Shown one piece after another: positions 9,308 through 16,820 of a DNA stretch of 48,641 nt (its first letter is position 1; each line of letters begins with the position of its first letter). Position numbers and translations under genes: made by a program. Location: assembly GCA_913060435.1 (NCBI GenBank), contig CAJXSB010000002.1, positions 1-48,641 of the forward strand. The letters are read 5' to 3'. This DNA comes from an uncultured Desulfococcus sp. GTDB taxonomy: Bacteria; Desulfobacterota; Desulfobacteria; Desulfobacterales; Desulfococcaceae. Below the pieces are notes generated by a model. The model searched no databases, was not told the origin of the DNA, and saw nothing but the letters and a program-made list of their open reading frames with translations.

Positions 9308-10465
9308 CTACTGCCCGTTGGGGGTGATCTGTTTGACGTCCGTCACCACCGGATTTACGGTGGCGCCGTCTCCGATTTTCTGGAGCCCTTCGTACACCAC
9401 CTTCTCCCCCGGTTTGAGGCCGTCTTTGACCAGCCAGAAATTGTCGATGGTCGGCCCCATGGTGACCTGCCGCTCCTCGACCTTGTTCTGGTCGTCGACC
9501 ACAAAGACCCGGAAGAGGCCCTGGAGCTCGGTGACGCACCGCTGGGGAACGAGAATGCCGTCCTTGGCCACGTCGACCTGGGTCCGGATCCTGGCAAAGA
9601 GGCCGGGGCGAAGGAGTTTGTCCGGATTGGGGAAGGAGGCCTGGACGAGGATGGCGCCGGTGGTGGGGTCAATACCCCGGTCAACGAAGTCCGGCTTGCC
9701 CTTGTGGGGATAGACGGAGCCGTCGGCCAGGATCAGCTCGAGCTCCGCCTCGGGTGTTTCTTCCTGATCGACATCGTCGCCCTTCACCAGATACCTGCGG
9801 GCGATGGCCAGGAATTGGCTTTCCGTCAGGAAGAAGTCGACGCGGACCGTGTCGATGTTGGAGACGACGTTGAGGATGACCGGGTTGGGGCTGCGCCCAA
9901 CGAAATCCCCCTCCTTGGCCTGGGTCTTGCCGATGAGGCCGGTGATGGGGGCATGGATTTTCGTGTAGCTGAGCTGGATATTGGCGGCCCTGAGGTTCGC
10001 CTCCGCTGCTTCCACCGAGGCCTTGGACGCTTCGTAGGCCGCAACGGCGCCGTCGAGGTCGCTCTGGCTGACGGCCCTTTTCCGGGCCAGGGGGCGGATG
10101 CGGTTGAGGTCGGAGGTCGTCTTGGCCAGTACGGTCTTGGCTTCGGCCACCTGGCTCATCTTGGCGGCGACATCGGCCTCGAAGGGCTGGCTTTCCAGGA
10201 CGTAGAGCAGCGTACCCTTTTCAACTTCCGATCCCTCGTCGAAATGCATCTCCTCGAGAAAACCCTCGACCCGTGCGCGGATGGCGATATCCTCGGCACC
10301 GTAGATCTGCCCCACGAACTCCTGAAAGATGGGCACGTCCTGGGCTTCGGTCTCAAACACCTGAACCTCGGGCGGGGGCGCCTCCGGTGGGGCCTCCTGC
10401 TTCTTCTGGCAGGCCAGGAGGGTCAACATCGAGCAAAAGATCAAGATGGATGTACGAATCTTCAT
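9308..10465 (-). CDS. RND efflux periplasmic adaptor (membrane fusion protein)
   Basis: The product joins the permease to the outer membrane channel. I chose the ATG at 10465 (385 residues). It opens with MKIRTSILIFCSMLTLLAC, a lipoprotein signal with Cys19, and AAGAAG lies just upstream. The frame is open further up to 10651, but those residues look like non-coding leader. Visible domains are the lipoyl half-motifs (IAIRARVEGFLEEMHFDEGS and YTKIHAPITGLIGKTQAKEG), a helical hairpin between them at roughly residues 95-165, and a beta-barrel with GAILVQASFPNPD and LLRPGLFARIRTQV. It is the first gene of the efflux operon, downstream of the promoter and repeat array at 10649-10719. Confidence 0.94.
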   Translation of the reverse strand: MKIRTSILIFCSMLTLLACQKKQEAPPEAPPPEVQVFETEAQDVPIFQEFVGQIYGAEDIAIRARVEGFLEEMHFDEGSEVEKGTLLYVLESQPFEADVAAKMSQVAEAKTVLAKTTSDLNRIRPLARKRAVSQSDLDGAVAAYEASKASVEAAEANLRAANIQLSYTKIHAPITGLIGKTQAKEGDFVGRSPNPVILNVVSNIDTVRVDFFLTESQFLAIARRYLVKGDDVDQEETPEAELELILADGSVYPHKGKPDFVDRGIDPTTGAILVQASFPNPDKLLRPGLFARIRTQVDVAKDGILVPQRCVTELQGLFRVFVVDDQNKVEERQVTMGPTIDNFWLVKDGLKPGEKVVYEGLQKIGDGATVNPVVTDVKQITPNGQ

Positions 10466-10648
10466 AATGGTCTTCTTTGCTTGTCGGGTAAAGGGATACG
10501 GAACGAGCGCTTTTTGCGGGAAAAAGCGCGCCGGAAGGTTTATCATAACTGCGTTGACGGTCATCGCCTCGCCGAATAGAGAGAGGCTGAAACGGATGGG
10601 GTGGCCTCCACCTCGCTGAGGATATGGAGGGGATGTATTCGGCTCAGC

Positions 10649-10705
10649 CATGTGAAACAGGTAATTTCACATGATATTCTCTTACTTCACATGATATTCT
10701 CTTAC
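10649..10705. promoter_or_regulatory. Operator-like repeat array upstream of efflux operon
   Basis: A 9-nt inverted repeat, CATGTGAAA (10649-10657) and TTTCACATG (10665-10673), is spaced by 7 nt. Overlapping its right arm, a perfect 20-nt tandem direct repeat follows (10666-10685 and 10686-10705). This gives a third TTCACATG half-site at 10686-10693. The half-sites overlap the predicted -10 of the efflux promoter, the typical place for a repressor. The binding protein is unknown. The nearby CI-like repressor has a different palindrome in front of its own gene, so it may not be the partner. Confidence 0.65.
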
Positions 10706-10719
10706 TATGGATCAGACAA
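10691..10719 (-). promoter_or_regulatory. Probable sigma-70 promoter of the efflux operon
   Basis: On the minus strand, TTGTCT (plus 10714-10719, four of six matches to the -35 consensus), a 17-nt spacer and TATCAT (plus 10691-10696, five of six) are well placed to transcribe the efflux operon. The leader would be about 220 nt. The -10 lies inside the second copy of the 20-nt tandem repeat. Confidence 0.5.
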
Positions 10720-10840
10720 TCTTGTCAATGTTAAGATGAATCTGCATCATTCCGGATCTGCCCGGCTGAAAGGCGTCCCGCAGGCAGATCCGGACGATGT
10801 TCCGGCCACCGAAAAAAAGGTTGCCGTTTTCGTCCGAGCG

Positions 10841-10858
10841 TGTTAATTAAAATTAACA
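10841..10858. promoter_or_regulatory. Palindromic operator upstream of the CI-like repressor gene
   Basis: TGTTAAT-TAAA-ATTAACA is a perfect 7+7 nt inverted repeat 50 nt before the repressor ATG. The same architecture with the same TAAA centre recurs at 11574-11591 just after the gene. This strongly suggests an operator for the repressor itself. It overlaps the region where a -10 would fall. Confidence 0.65.
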
Positions 10859-10908
10859 ATACTGGCCAACCATCCGACCATGCATCCAACTGATCCCTGG
10901 AGGGCGCC

Positions 10909-11556
10909 ATGAGCGCAGCAGGCTTCGACATGTTTCTCCGAAGGGTTTTCGAGGCGACCGGCATCGCTTCCCAGAACGAGCTGGCCTCGGTCCTGAACAT
11001 CCACCGGGCCGCCGTCAGCCAGGCGAAGCGCAAGGGCGCCGTTCCGGAAAGATGGATCCTCATTCTGTCCCGGAAGTTCGGCCTCAATCCCGAATGGCTC
11101 GAGACCGGCGAGGGGCTGACGTTTTCTTCGCAGGAGGCTGGTGCGGCGTTTGTCCATGTCCCCAAGGTGGCGGCCCGGCTCTCGGCCGGCGGCGGCTCCT
11201 TTGAGACGGCATCGAAGATCGAGGGGCATTTTGCCTTCCAGCGGTCCTGGCTGACGCAAAAAGGCGACCCCGGCCGGATGGTCCTCATGGATGTCTCCGG
11301 CGACAGCATGGAGCCGGAAATACGGGATGGAGACATGGTCCTGATCGACCGTTCCCGGGTCGAGATGCTGGCCGGCGCCATCTATGCCGTCGGCGTCGAC
11401 GAAGCGATCCTGGTCAAGCGTGTCGAGAAGCAGCCGAACGCGCTTGTGCTGCACAGTGACAATCCCCGGTATGCGCCGATGGTGCTACGCGGTGATGAGA
11501 CGGCCGGCGTGCGGATGATCGGCCGGGTCATCTGGGTGTGCCGGGAATATCGATAG
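10909..11556 (+). CDS. CI/LexA-like repressor with S24 peptidase domain
   Basis: This 215-residue regulator has a phage CI-type helix-turn-helix at about residues 8-66 (SQNELASVLNIHRAAVSQAK) and a C-terminal S24/LexA-type self-cleavage domain. The catalytic pair is visible as Ser133 in GDSMEPEI and Lys170 in ILVKRVEK. A candidate cleavage site is Ala93-Gly94 in LSAGGG; Ala77-Gly78 is an alternative. Such proteins are repressors inactivated by RecA-stimulated self-cleavage after DNA damage, or simply dimerise through this domain. GGAGG precedes the ATG. Two near-identical palindromes flank the gene, pointing to autoregulation and control of the following small gene. No prophage genes surround it, so it may be a domesticated regulator. 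Confidence 0.88.
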   Translation: MSAAGFDMFLRRVFEATGIASQNELASVLNIHRAAVSQAKRKGAVPERWILILSRKFGLNPEWLETGEGLTFSSQEAGAAFVHVPKVAARLSAGGGSFETASKIEGHFAFQRSWLTQKGDPGRMVLMDVSGDSMEPEIRDGDMVLIDRSRVEMLAGAIYAVGVDEAILVKRVEKQPNALVLHSDNPRYAPMVLRGDETAGVRMIGRVIWVCREYR

Positions 11557-11573
11557 ACCTCTTTTTTTTTAGA

Positions 11574-11591
11574 TGTTAACTAAAGTAAACA
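11574..11591. promoter_or_regulatory. Second CI-type palindromic operator before small gene
   Basis: TGTTAAC-TAAA-GTAAACA is an imperfect inverted repeat (one mismatch; the flanking A and T extend it to 20 nt) with the same TAAA centre as the site at 10841-10858. It lies 45 nt upstream of the small gene at 11636 and 18 nt after the repressor stop, next to a run of about ten T. Confidence 0.6.
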
Positions 11592-11635
11592 TTTGGAATT
11601 TCATCCAGCCAACCTGTTTTGGGAAAGGAGAGCAC

Positions 11636-11857
11636 ATGATGGATATCCGGGAAGAATTGACAACGACGATCATGAAGATGCGGTGCCTGGCCGAAACCTA
11701 CAACACCGATGCCGATATCGGTTTCCGGCGGGGCTGGGAGCGTACGACCGGCAGCCTGATCCACGGGCTTGCCGATGAGATCGAGGCCGTACTTGCCATG
11801 TCCAACGAAAGCGAAATAGAGGGGGGGCGTTCGGACGCGGTCCTGAAGTCCGCCTAG
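11636..11857 (+). CDS. Small hypothetical protein downstream of CI-like repressor
   Basis: The chosen ATG at 11636 follows AAAGGAG at good spacing and gives 73 residues beginning MMDIREELTTTIMKMRCL. A longer frame from 11573 would start inside the palindromic operator and is unlikely. The protein is mostly helical and acidic, with ITMKM-type amphipathic helices and a LADEIEAVLAM stretch; there is no signal peptide or membrane segment. I do not recognise the family. The upstream palindrome matches that of the repressor, so it is probably controlled by it and could be expressed upon DNA damage or another inducing signal. Confidence 0.6.
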   Translation: MMDIREELTTTIMKMRCLAETYNTDADIGFRRGWERTTGSLIHGLADEIEAVLAMSNESEIEGGRSDAVLKSA

Positions 11858-12075
11858 GCCCGCCATCGTCCGGCTCTCGCCGTGCCGGACGATGGACCGC
11901 CGGGCCTCCCGCCGCGTCTGCACCTCGCCTGCACCCCCTTCCCGGCGCCCGACCCGGGCGTCGATTTGACGAACCCCTCAACGGCCCGTACCTTTATTCA
12001 TATGAGAGGCATGTAAACTTTTTGGCATTTGACGCGTCCAAAAAGACAAAAGGTCTTGAATGCAAGGGGGGCGCC

Positions 12076-12918
12076 ATGATCCGGAAACGCACCACCAAAA
12101 CCATCGCCGTGACCCTGATCGGTCTGTTGATCTTCGCCGTCGGCGTCGTGGATGCTTCGCGTCACAACGGCGGCGGCTCCGGCAGGGGCGGGCATGGGTA
12201 TAGCGGCCACCGGGGGCACGCCCGCGGCGGATCCTATCGGGGTCCCAACCGGGGGGGCCGCAGAGGGGAATATCGACATCATCGGGGCGCTCGCAGCGGA
12301 TCCCGCCGCGGGATCCACCGGGGCCGCCCGGTGGTCCGTCATCGGCGCGCCGTTCGGCACGGCTATCGCAACCATCCCGGGAAGCGCTATCATGGGAAGC
12401 GCTATCATGCGCCCCGGTATCGCCATTATCGACGGTACCCGTACCGCCGCCACGTCTGCCGCCCCGGCGTCCGGTGCTACCATGCCCGCTGGCGGCCCCG
12501 CTACCGCTACTATTCCCCTGGATATGCATGGGTGCGTCCGGCGGTGGGGAGCATCGTCGTGGGCCTGCCCCTCGGCTGTGCCGGCTTCTATATCGGCGGG
12601 TCGCTCCACTATTATTATAACGATGTCTATTACCGGCCGGTCCCCACGGGTTACATGGTGGTGGCCCCGCCGGCGGCTCCCCCGCCCCCAGTTGCCGCGG
12701 GCGAGGCCGTGTACACCCGGGTCTCCGTTGTTGCGGCGCTCCTGAATGTCCGGTCCGGCCCGGGGCCGAACTACGGCATCCTCCAACAGGTGCGAAAGGG
12801 TGAGATGATGGATGTCACGGGCGAAAAGAATGGGTGGCTTTCGGTGGTGACGCCCGGCGGGCAGACGGGGTGGGTCGACGCCCGCTATACCGCTCCCATC
12901 CTGGATGGCGGCGGCTGA
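12076..12918 (+). CDS. Secreted Gly/Arg/His/Tyr-rich protein with bacterial SH3 domain
   Basis: The ATG at 12076 follows a GGGGGG stretch and opens a signal peptide (IAVTLIGLLIFAVGVVDA), so the mature protein is periplasmic or surface-exposed; total length is 280 residues. After the signal comes about 120 residues very rich in Gly, Arg, His and Tyr (for example YRHYRRYPYRR). A hydrophobic Gly segment (SIVVGLPLGCAGFYIGG), a Pro/Ala linker and a C-terminal SH3b domain at about residues 210-275 (LNVRSGPGPNYGIL, then GWVDARY) follow. SH3b domains often bind cell-wall peptides. The basic region could bind polyanions. The gene is convergent with dinB, 21 nt apart. Confidence 0.8.
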   Translation: MIRKRTTKTIAVTLIGLLIFAVGVVDASRHNGGGSGRGGHGYSGHRGHARGGSYRGPNRGGRRGEYRHHRGARSGSRRGIHRGRPVVRHRRAVRHGYRNHPGKRYHGKRYHAPRYRHYRRYPYRRHVCRPGVRCYHARWRPRYRYYSPGYAWVRPAVGSIVVGLPLGCAGFYIGGSLHYYYNDVYYRPVPTGYMVVAPPAAPPPPVAAGEAVYTRVSVVAALLNVRSGPGPNYGILQQVRKGEMMDVTGEKNGWLSVVTPGGQTGWVDARYTAPILDGGG

Positions 12919-12939
12919 TGCCGCCCCGATGCAAGTGGA

Positions 12940-14064
12940 TTATCCATGCCAGGGTGTTTCCGGCTGGAATTGGCCGGAAGCGTCGACAAATGGCAGGTGC
13001 AGCTGCCGACAGGTGCCCGAAGGCGCCTGGGATGCGAAGTTCGAGATGCCCATGCCCAACAGCCGCACCCGGCGGCCCGCGGCGTCGGTGCTGTCCAGGA
13101 GCCTGCAGGCCTGGGCCGTCATGGTCGCTGCATCCCGGAAAGGCTGCTCCAGGGTCACGCTCCGGGTGATGCTGCGGAAATCCGAATACCGGATCTTGAT
13201 GGTCAAGGTCATCCCATAAACGTCATGCGCCCGGACGAGCGCCTCGATCTCGCCGGCCAGCCGTTCGAATACGGCGACCATCGGCGTCCTTCCTTCGATA
13301 TCCTCTGAAAAGGTGGTCTCCTTGCTGATGGACTTTCGCACCCGGTTGGCGTTGACCGGCCGGTGATCCCTTCCATGGGCGATGTCGTGAAAATAGATGC
13401 CGGCCTTGCCGAACCGGCGGACGAGATCCTCCTTCCGGAATCGTTTCAGATCCGCGCCGGTCCGGATTCCCATGGCCCGCATCTTTTCCTCGGTCGCCTT
13501 TCCCACGCCAAAGAATTTGCGGATCGCCAGCCGGTCGATGAACTGATCCGCGGCATGGGGGGGGACAACGGTAATCCCGTCGGGCTTGTTCTCGTCCGAG
13601 GCGACCTTGGCCAGAAATTTGTTGAACGAGATACCCGCAGAAGCGGTCAGGCCGGTTCGGGAGCGGATGTCCCGCCGGATGCATTCGGCCGTAATGGTGG
13701 CAGAGGGGATCTGCTTCTTATTGCGGGTGACATCCAGAAACGCCTCGTCGAGGGAGAGGGGTTCGACCAGGTCTGAATACTCGTGGAAGATATCCCGGAT
13801 CTCGGCCGACACCCGGCGGTAGACGTCAAAACGGGGCCTGAGAAAAATCCCGTGGGGGCACCGCCGCAGGGCGATCTTCCCCGGCAGAGCGGAATGGACC
13901 CCGAAACGCCGGGCTTCGTAAGAGCAGGCGGCGACAACCCCCCGCTTGCGGGGATCGCCGCCCACGATGACCGGTTTGCCACGGAGTTCGGGTCGGTCCC
14001 GCTGCTCCACGGCGGCATAAAAGGCGTCCATGTCGATGTGGATGATCTTGCGGTATCCATCCAT
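12940..14064 (-). CDS. dinB: DNA polymerase IV (Y-family)
   Basis: This 374-residue translesion polymerase has all the expected marks. The first catalytic aspartate is D11 in HIDMDAFYAAVEQ. YEARRFGVHSALP follows, and then the D106-E107 pair in PLSLDEAFLD. The helix-hairpin-helix thumb contains FFGVGKATEEKMRAMGI. A little-finger domain and a C-terminal beta-clamp motif QLHLPF at 354-359 complete it. It bypasses damaged bases with low fidelity. The damage-inducible character of the family fits the nearby S24-type repressor, but no copy of that repressor's palindrome lies directly upstream. A weak GAAGAGA ribosome site precedes the ATG. Confidence 0.96.
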   Translation of the reverse strand: MDGYRKIIHIDMDAFYAAVEQRDRPELRGKPVIVGGDPRKRGVVAACSYEARRFGVHSALPGKIALRRCPHGIFLRPRFDVYRRVSAEIRDIFHEYSDLVEPLSLDEAFLDVTRNKKQIPSATITAECIRRDIRSRTGLTASAGISFNKFLAKVASDENKPDGITVVPPHAADQFIDRLAIRKFFGVGKATEEKMRAMGIRTGADLKRFRKEDLVRRFGKAGIYFHDIAHGRDHRPVNANRVRKSISKETTFSEDIEGRTPMVAVFERLAGEIEALVRAHDVYGMTLTIKIRYSDFRSITRSVTLEQPFRDAATMTAQACRLLDSTDAAGRRVRLLGMGISNFASQAPSGTCRQLHLPFVDASGQFQPETPWHG

Positions 14065-14139
14065 GTCTCTTCACCGTCGGGGAAAACAGACCGCAGGCAG
14101 CGGCAGCCCGGTCAGTGCTGCGGGATTCCGGCGAAGGGG

Positions 14140-14346
14140 TCAGAAGGGCTTCACCGGCCGGACATTGACGGCCTGCTTTCCCTGGGGGGTGGTTTTCAGG
14201 TCAAAGCTGACAAGGTCGTCTTCCTGGAAGCCGAAATGACCGAATTCCTTTATGTTTTTGTAATAAAGAAATATATCCCCGTGTTCTTCGCTCGTGATGA
14301 ATCCGTATTTTTTCTTCTCGTTGTACCATTTGATGCGACCTTCCAT
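14140..14346 (-). CDS. Cold-shock-domain protein with altered RNP2
   Basis: This 68-residue protein is a single cold-shock domain, an OB-fold that binds single-stranded RNA or DNA. It begins MEGRIKWYNEKKKYGFI, with the RNP1-like KKYGFI. The chosen ATG at 14346 has GGAAGG 8 nt upstream; a GTG two codons earlier is too close to it. The second nucleic-acid motif reads DIFLYYKNI where CspA relatives usually have VFVHHS-I, so the paired histidine positions are replaced by tyrosine or leucine. The rest, including the QGKQAVNVRP end, is normal. It lies 75 nt upstream of dinB on the same strand and may be co-transcribed with it. Confidence 0.85.
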   Translation of the reverse strand: MEGRIKWYNEKKKYGFITSEEHGDIFLYYKNIKEFGHFGFQEDDLVSFDLKTTPQGKQAVNVRPVKPF

Positions 14347-14874
14347 GTACACGTCCTTCCGGGTTGGGGTGAGCGGTTTCGAATGGCATCCGGCGCTCCT
14401 GGGATTATTTCGAAAGAAGGTCTAAAATGGTGCTTTTAGACGGACTCCAAAACAATTTTCCGGGAGCGGTAGTATGTTCACGGCTCCCGTTCCGTCGCCT
14501 GATCTGACTTATTGTAGACTGCTCAACTTTCGAGCTTCGTTCACGCGATGGATCCGGAGACCACCGGCTCATGAAACGCGAAAGATAAATGATACACTAT
14601 CTATCGTCTTTTGGCAGAATGATCAAGGACGAAGGCGCCCGGAACCGCTGCCCCCGACGACCCGGATGGAAGTTATGCTTGCGTGCAGGGCCGCTGGGGG
14701 CTATAGACCTATCGGTCCCGATGCCGGCGTTCCCATGGATGGCCAACGCGCCCCCTGCCGGCGTCGTTGTATGGGCGCTGCCGCCGACAACGGCCGACGC
14801 TCCCATTTTCGCCCCATCATGGCGGCGGGGGGAATGCGCGGCCGGCAGCGGAAAGGATAAATGAGCTGAAAAAA
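14347..14874. other. Gene-poor stretch between csp-like and FAD oxidoreductase genes
   Basis: I find no gene with both a ribosome site and recognisable protein sequence in these 528 nt. Overlapping frames on both strands (for example plus 14589-14864) have no family resemblance. It holds a 7-bp hairpin at 14461-14489 without a T-tract and one copy of the dispersed repeat at 14511-14556. The promoters of the cold-shock gene (leftward) and the FAD oxidoreductase operon (rightward) should be here; I cannot pick clear ones. Confidence 0.55.
14511..14556 (-). repeat. Dispersed repeat, copy C (opposite orientation)
   Basis: The core TTCGTTCACGCGATGGAT (14536-14553) matches the reverse complement of 29571-29588 at 17 of 18 positions. 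The flanking TTGTAGACT and CAACTTTCGAG resemble the other two copies in order and spacing. The outer CCGGAGAAC-type end of copies A and B is shortened here to CCGGAGACC. Confidence 0.55.
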
Positions 14875-16194
14875 ATGACAAAGCGATATGATACGGATGT
14901 GGTGATCATCGGCGGCGGCGCCGTCGGCATCTGCTCGGCCTTTTACCTGAGGCAGCGTGGCTTCAAGGTGACGGTTGTCGATCGGGACCGCGTATGCGGG
15001 GCATGCTCCGCCGCTAATGGGGGCCTCATTGTGCCCAGCTACAGCATTCCCCTTTCGTCACCGGGGAAGATCGCCAAAGGGCTGAAGTGGATGCTCCACC
15101 CCGAAAGCCCGTTTTCCATCAAGCCCCGCCTCGATCCGGCGCTCCTCCGCTGGATGATGCTCTTCCAGCGCGCCTCCCGCCCGTACCGGTGCCGCGCCGG
15201 CATCCCCGTCCTCCGGGATCTCAATCTTGGCGGACTCCTTCAGTTCCAGGCGCTGCAGGCCGGACTGCCGCTGGACCTCGAACTTTCGCACCAGGGCTTC
15301 CTGGAGGTGTTCCGCACCCGCCATGGATATGAGGAAGGGGTCGAAGATGCCCGGCTCCTCGAGGGATTCGGCATCATCCCCGAGATCGTCGGGTCGGAAG
15401 CCGTCGCCGAGATGACCGGCGGCCGCCCTACCCGTGCCGTCGGCGGTATTTTCTACCCCCAGGACGCCCATATCGACCCCCGTCGATTCGTCGAACAGCT
15501 TGCGACGCACGTGCGCGGCATGGGGGTCGAGATCCGGGAGTCGACCATGGTGACGGGGTTTCGGATCTCCGGTTCACGGATCCGCGCCGTCGAAACGGAC
15601 CGGGGGGGGATCTCCGCACGCCATTTCGTTCTGGCCGGCGGGGCCTGGTCGCCCGGCATCGTGACGGGGCTGAAGATCGATCTGCCGATGCAGCCGGCCA
15701 AGGGCTACAGCGTCACCTTTGTCCGGACGGACGCCTGCCCCGTGATCCCCGTGGGGCTGTCGGAGGCCAAGACCGTCCTGACGCCGCTGGGAGAGCGCTT
15801 CCGGGTGGCGGGGACCCTCGAATTCGCCGGCTTCGACGAATCCTGGGGCCGTCGGCGCGTTCTGTCGGTGGTTCGCAGCATGTGCGACTATTTTCCCGAT
15901 ATCGACCCGTCCGCCATGGCGGTGGAGGAGATCTGGCAGGGGTTCCGTCCCTGCAGCCCGGACGGCCTTCCCTATCTCGGGCATACGGATGCATACGACA
16001 ACCTGATCGTGGCCGCGGGACACGGCATGCTCGGCGTCACCCAGGCGCCCATTTCAGGGTTGATGGCCGCCCAGCTGGCCGCCGGCGAGCGGCCGGAATT
16101 GAACCTCACGCCCCTGCACCCGGACCGGTTCCGGGGTCTGGGCCTTTTCTCAGGGGCGGCAGGCCGCCCTGGAACCAGGAGGATGGAATCATGA
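14875..16194 (+). CDS. FAD-dependent oxidoreductase, DadA/glycine-oxidase type
   Basis: The ATG at 14875 gives 439 residues starting with a beta strand and the dinucleotide-binding motif IIGGGAVGICSAFYL. The DAO-family features continue with NGGLIVPSYS near residue 50, HIDPRRFVEQLATH around 210, FVLAGGAWSPGI and a C-terminal AAGHGMLGVTQAP. Members oxidise the C-N bond of D-amino acids, glycine or sarcosine. Start choice is by homology; the ribosome site is weak (GAGCTG). The stop overlaps the start of the DsbA-like selenoprotein as ATGA, so the two are translationally coupled and probably work together. Substrate is unknown. It resembles the membrane-linked D-amino acid dehydrogenases most. 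Confidence 0.85.
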   Translation: MTKRYDTDVVIIGGGAVGICSAFYLRQRGFKVTVVDRDRVCGACSAANGGLIVPSYSIPLSSPGKIAKGLKWMLHPESPFSIKPRLDPALLRWMMLFQRASRPYRCRAGIPVLRDLNLGGLLQFQALQAGLPLDLELSHQGFLEVFRTRHGYEEGVEDARLLEGFGIIPEIVGSEAVAEMTGGRPTRAVGGIFYPQDAHIDPRRFVEQLATHVRGMGVEIRESTMVTGFRISGSRIRAVETDRGGISARHFVLAGGAWSPGIVTGLKIDLPMQPAKGYSVTFVRTDACPVIPVGLSEAKTVLTPLGERFRVAGTLEFAGFDESWGRRRVLSVVRSMCDYFPDIDPSAMAVEEIWQGFRPCSPDGLPYLGHTDAYDNLIVAAGHGMLGVTQAPISGLMAAQLAAGERPELNLTPLHPDRFRGLGLFSGAAGRPGTRRMES

Positions 16195-16820
16195 CGGATC
16201 CCGTACGATTGGAGATCTTTTCCGACTATGTCTGACCCTGGTGCTATTTCATTACCGGGCGTATTGAACGATTGGAAGAGACGTATGAGATGGATGTTCG
16301 ATGGGTGGCCTTTCCCCTCCACCCCGAAACCCCTGCAGAGGGGATGACCCTGGAGGCGCTGTTTGCAGGACAGCCCGTCGACATTCCCGGCATGATGGCG
16401 CGGCTCAAGGCCGAGGCGGACCGGGAGGGGCTCCCCTTCGGGGACCGCCGCCGAACCTACAACAGCCGTCTGGCCCAGGAGCTTGGGCACTGGGCGGCAT
16501 CCATGGGCCGGGGCCGGGCGTTTCACGATGCAGCGTTCCGGGCCTATTTTGCCGATGGCCGAAACCTCGCGGAGATCCCGGTCCTGACGGCCATCGCCGC
16601 AGATGCCGGCCTCGAGCCGGAAGCGGCCCGGGCCGTGCTGGAAGCGCGGACCTTCCGGTCCTCCGTGGATGCGGACTGGGCATATGCCCGGCGGATCGGC
16701 ATCCGGGCGGTGCCTTCGTTCAAGATCGGGGAGGCCTTGCTCGTGGGGGCCCGTCCGTATCCGGAACTCGAGGCCTTTCTGCTGAGAAGCCGCCCCGGAC
16801 CCGAGCTACATGGCGGTTGA
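16191..16820 (+). CDS. Probable selenoprotein: DsbA/FrnE-like with U-P-W-C active site
   Basis: The frame starts at ATG 16191, with AGGAGG 7 nt upstream and ATGA overlap to the FAD oxidoreductase gene. It reads MTDPVRLEIFSDYV, then TGA (16233-16235), then PWCYFITGRIERLEE and continues to 16820, 209 residues if the TGA is decoded. In DsbA-family FrnE-like proteins this exact place is the CPWC thioredoxin-fold active site after SDYV, so TGA replaces the first cysteine (U15, C18). The downstream part keeps the family helical insertion and the cis-Pro region (RAVPSFKIGEALLVGARPY). A hairpin follows the TGA. The likely role is thiol-disulfide oxidoreduction in the cytoplasm, since no signal peptide is seen. 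The alternative is a nonsense mutation, but the precise codon position argues against it. Confidence 0.85.
16233..16268 (+). promoter_or_regulatory. Candidate bacterial SECIS element
   Basis: The in-frame TGA is at 16233-16235. A hairpin begins 12 nt later: TTCATTAC (16248-16255), loop CGGGC (16256-16260), GTATTGAA (16261-16268), with seven pairs and one T-T mismatch. The loop starts 20 nt after the TGA and has G within its first two bases. Both fit the loose bacterial SECIS rules as I recall them (loop about 16-37 nt downstream, G at position one or two). It would recruit SelB with Sec-tRNA. Confidence 0.6.

Noticed and set aside
7504-9327. 607-residue plus-strand frame opposite the RND permease
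   Set aside because: It is an antisense frame kept open by high GC; its composition is extreme in Asp, Gly and Val and no family motif is seen.
10601-10846. 81-residue frame in the efflux promoter region
   Set aside because: It runs through the operator repeats, has no ribosome site and no recognisable sequence.
16272-16820. Shorter DsbA-like gene starting at 16272 after the TGA
   Set aside because: It would lack the thioredoxin-fold active site and its ribosome site, whereas the upstream frame has both and places the TGA at the active-site cysteine.
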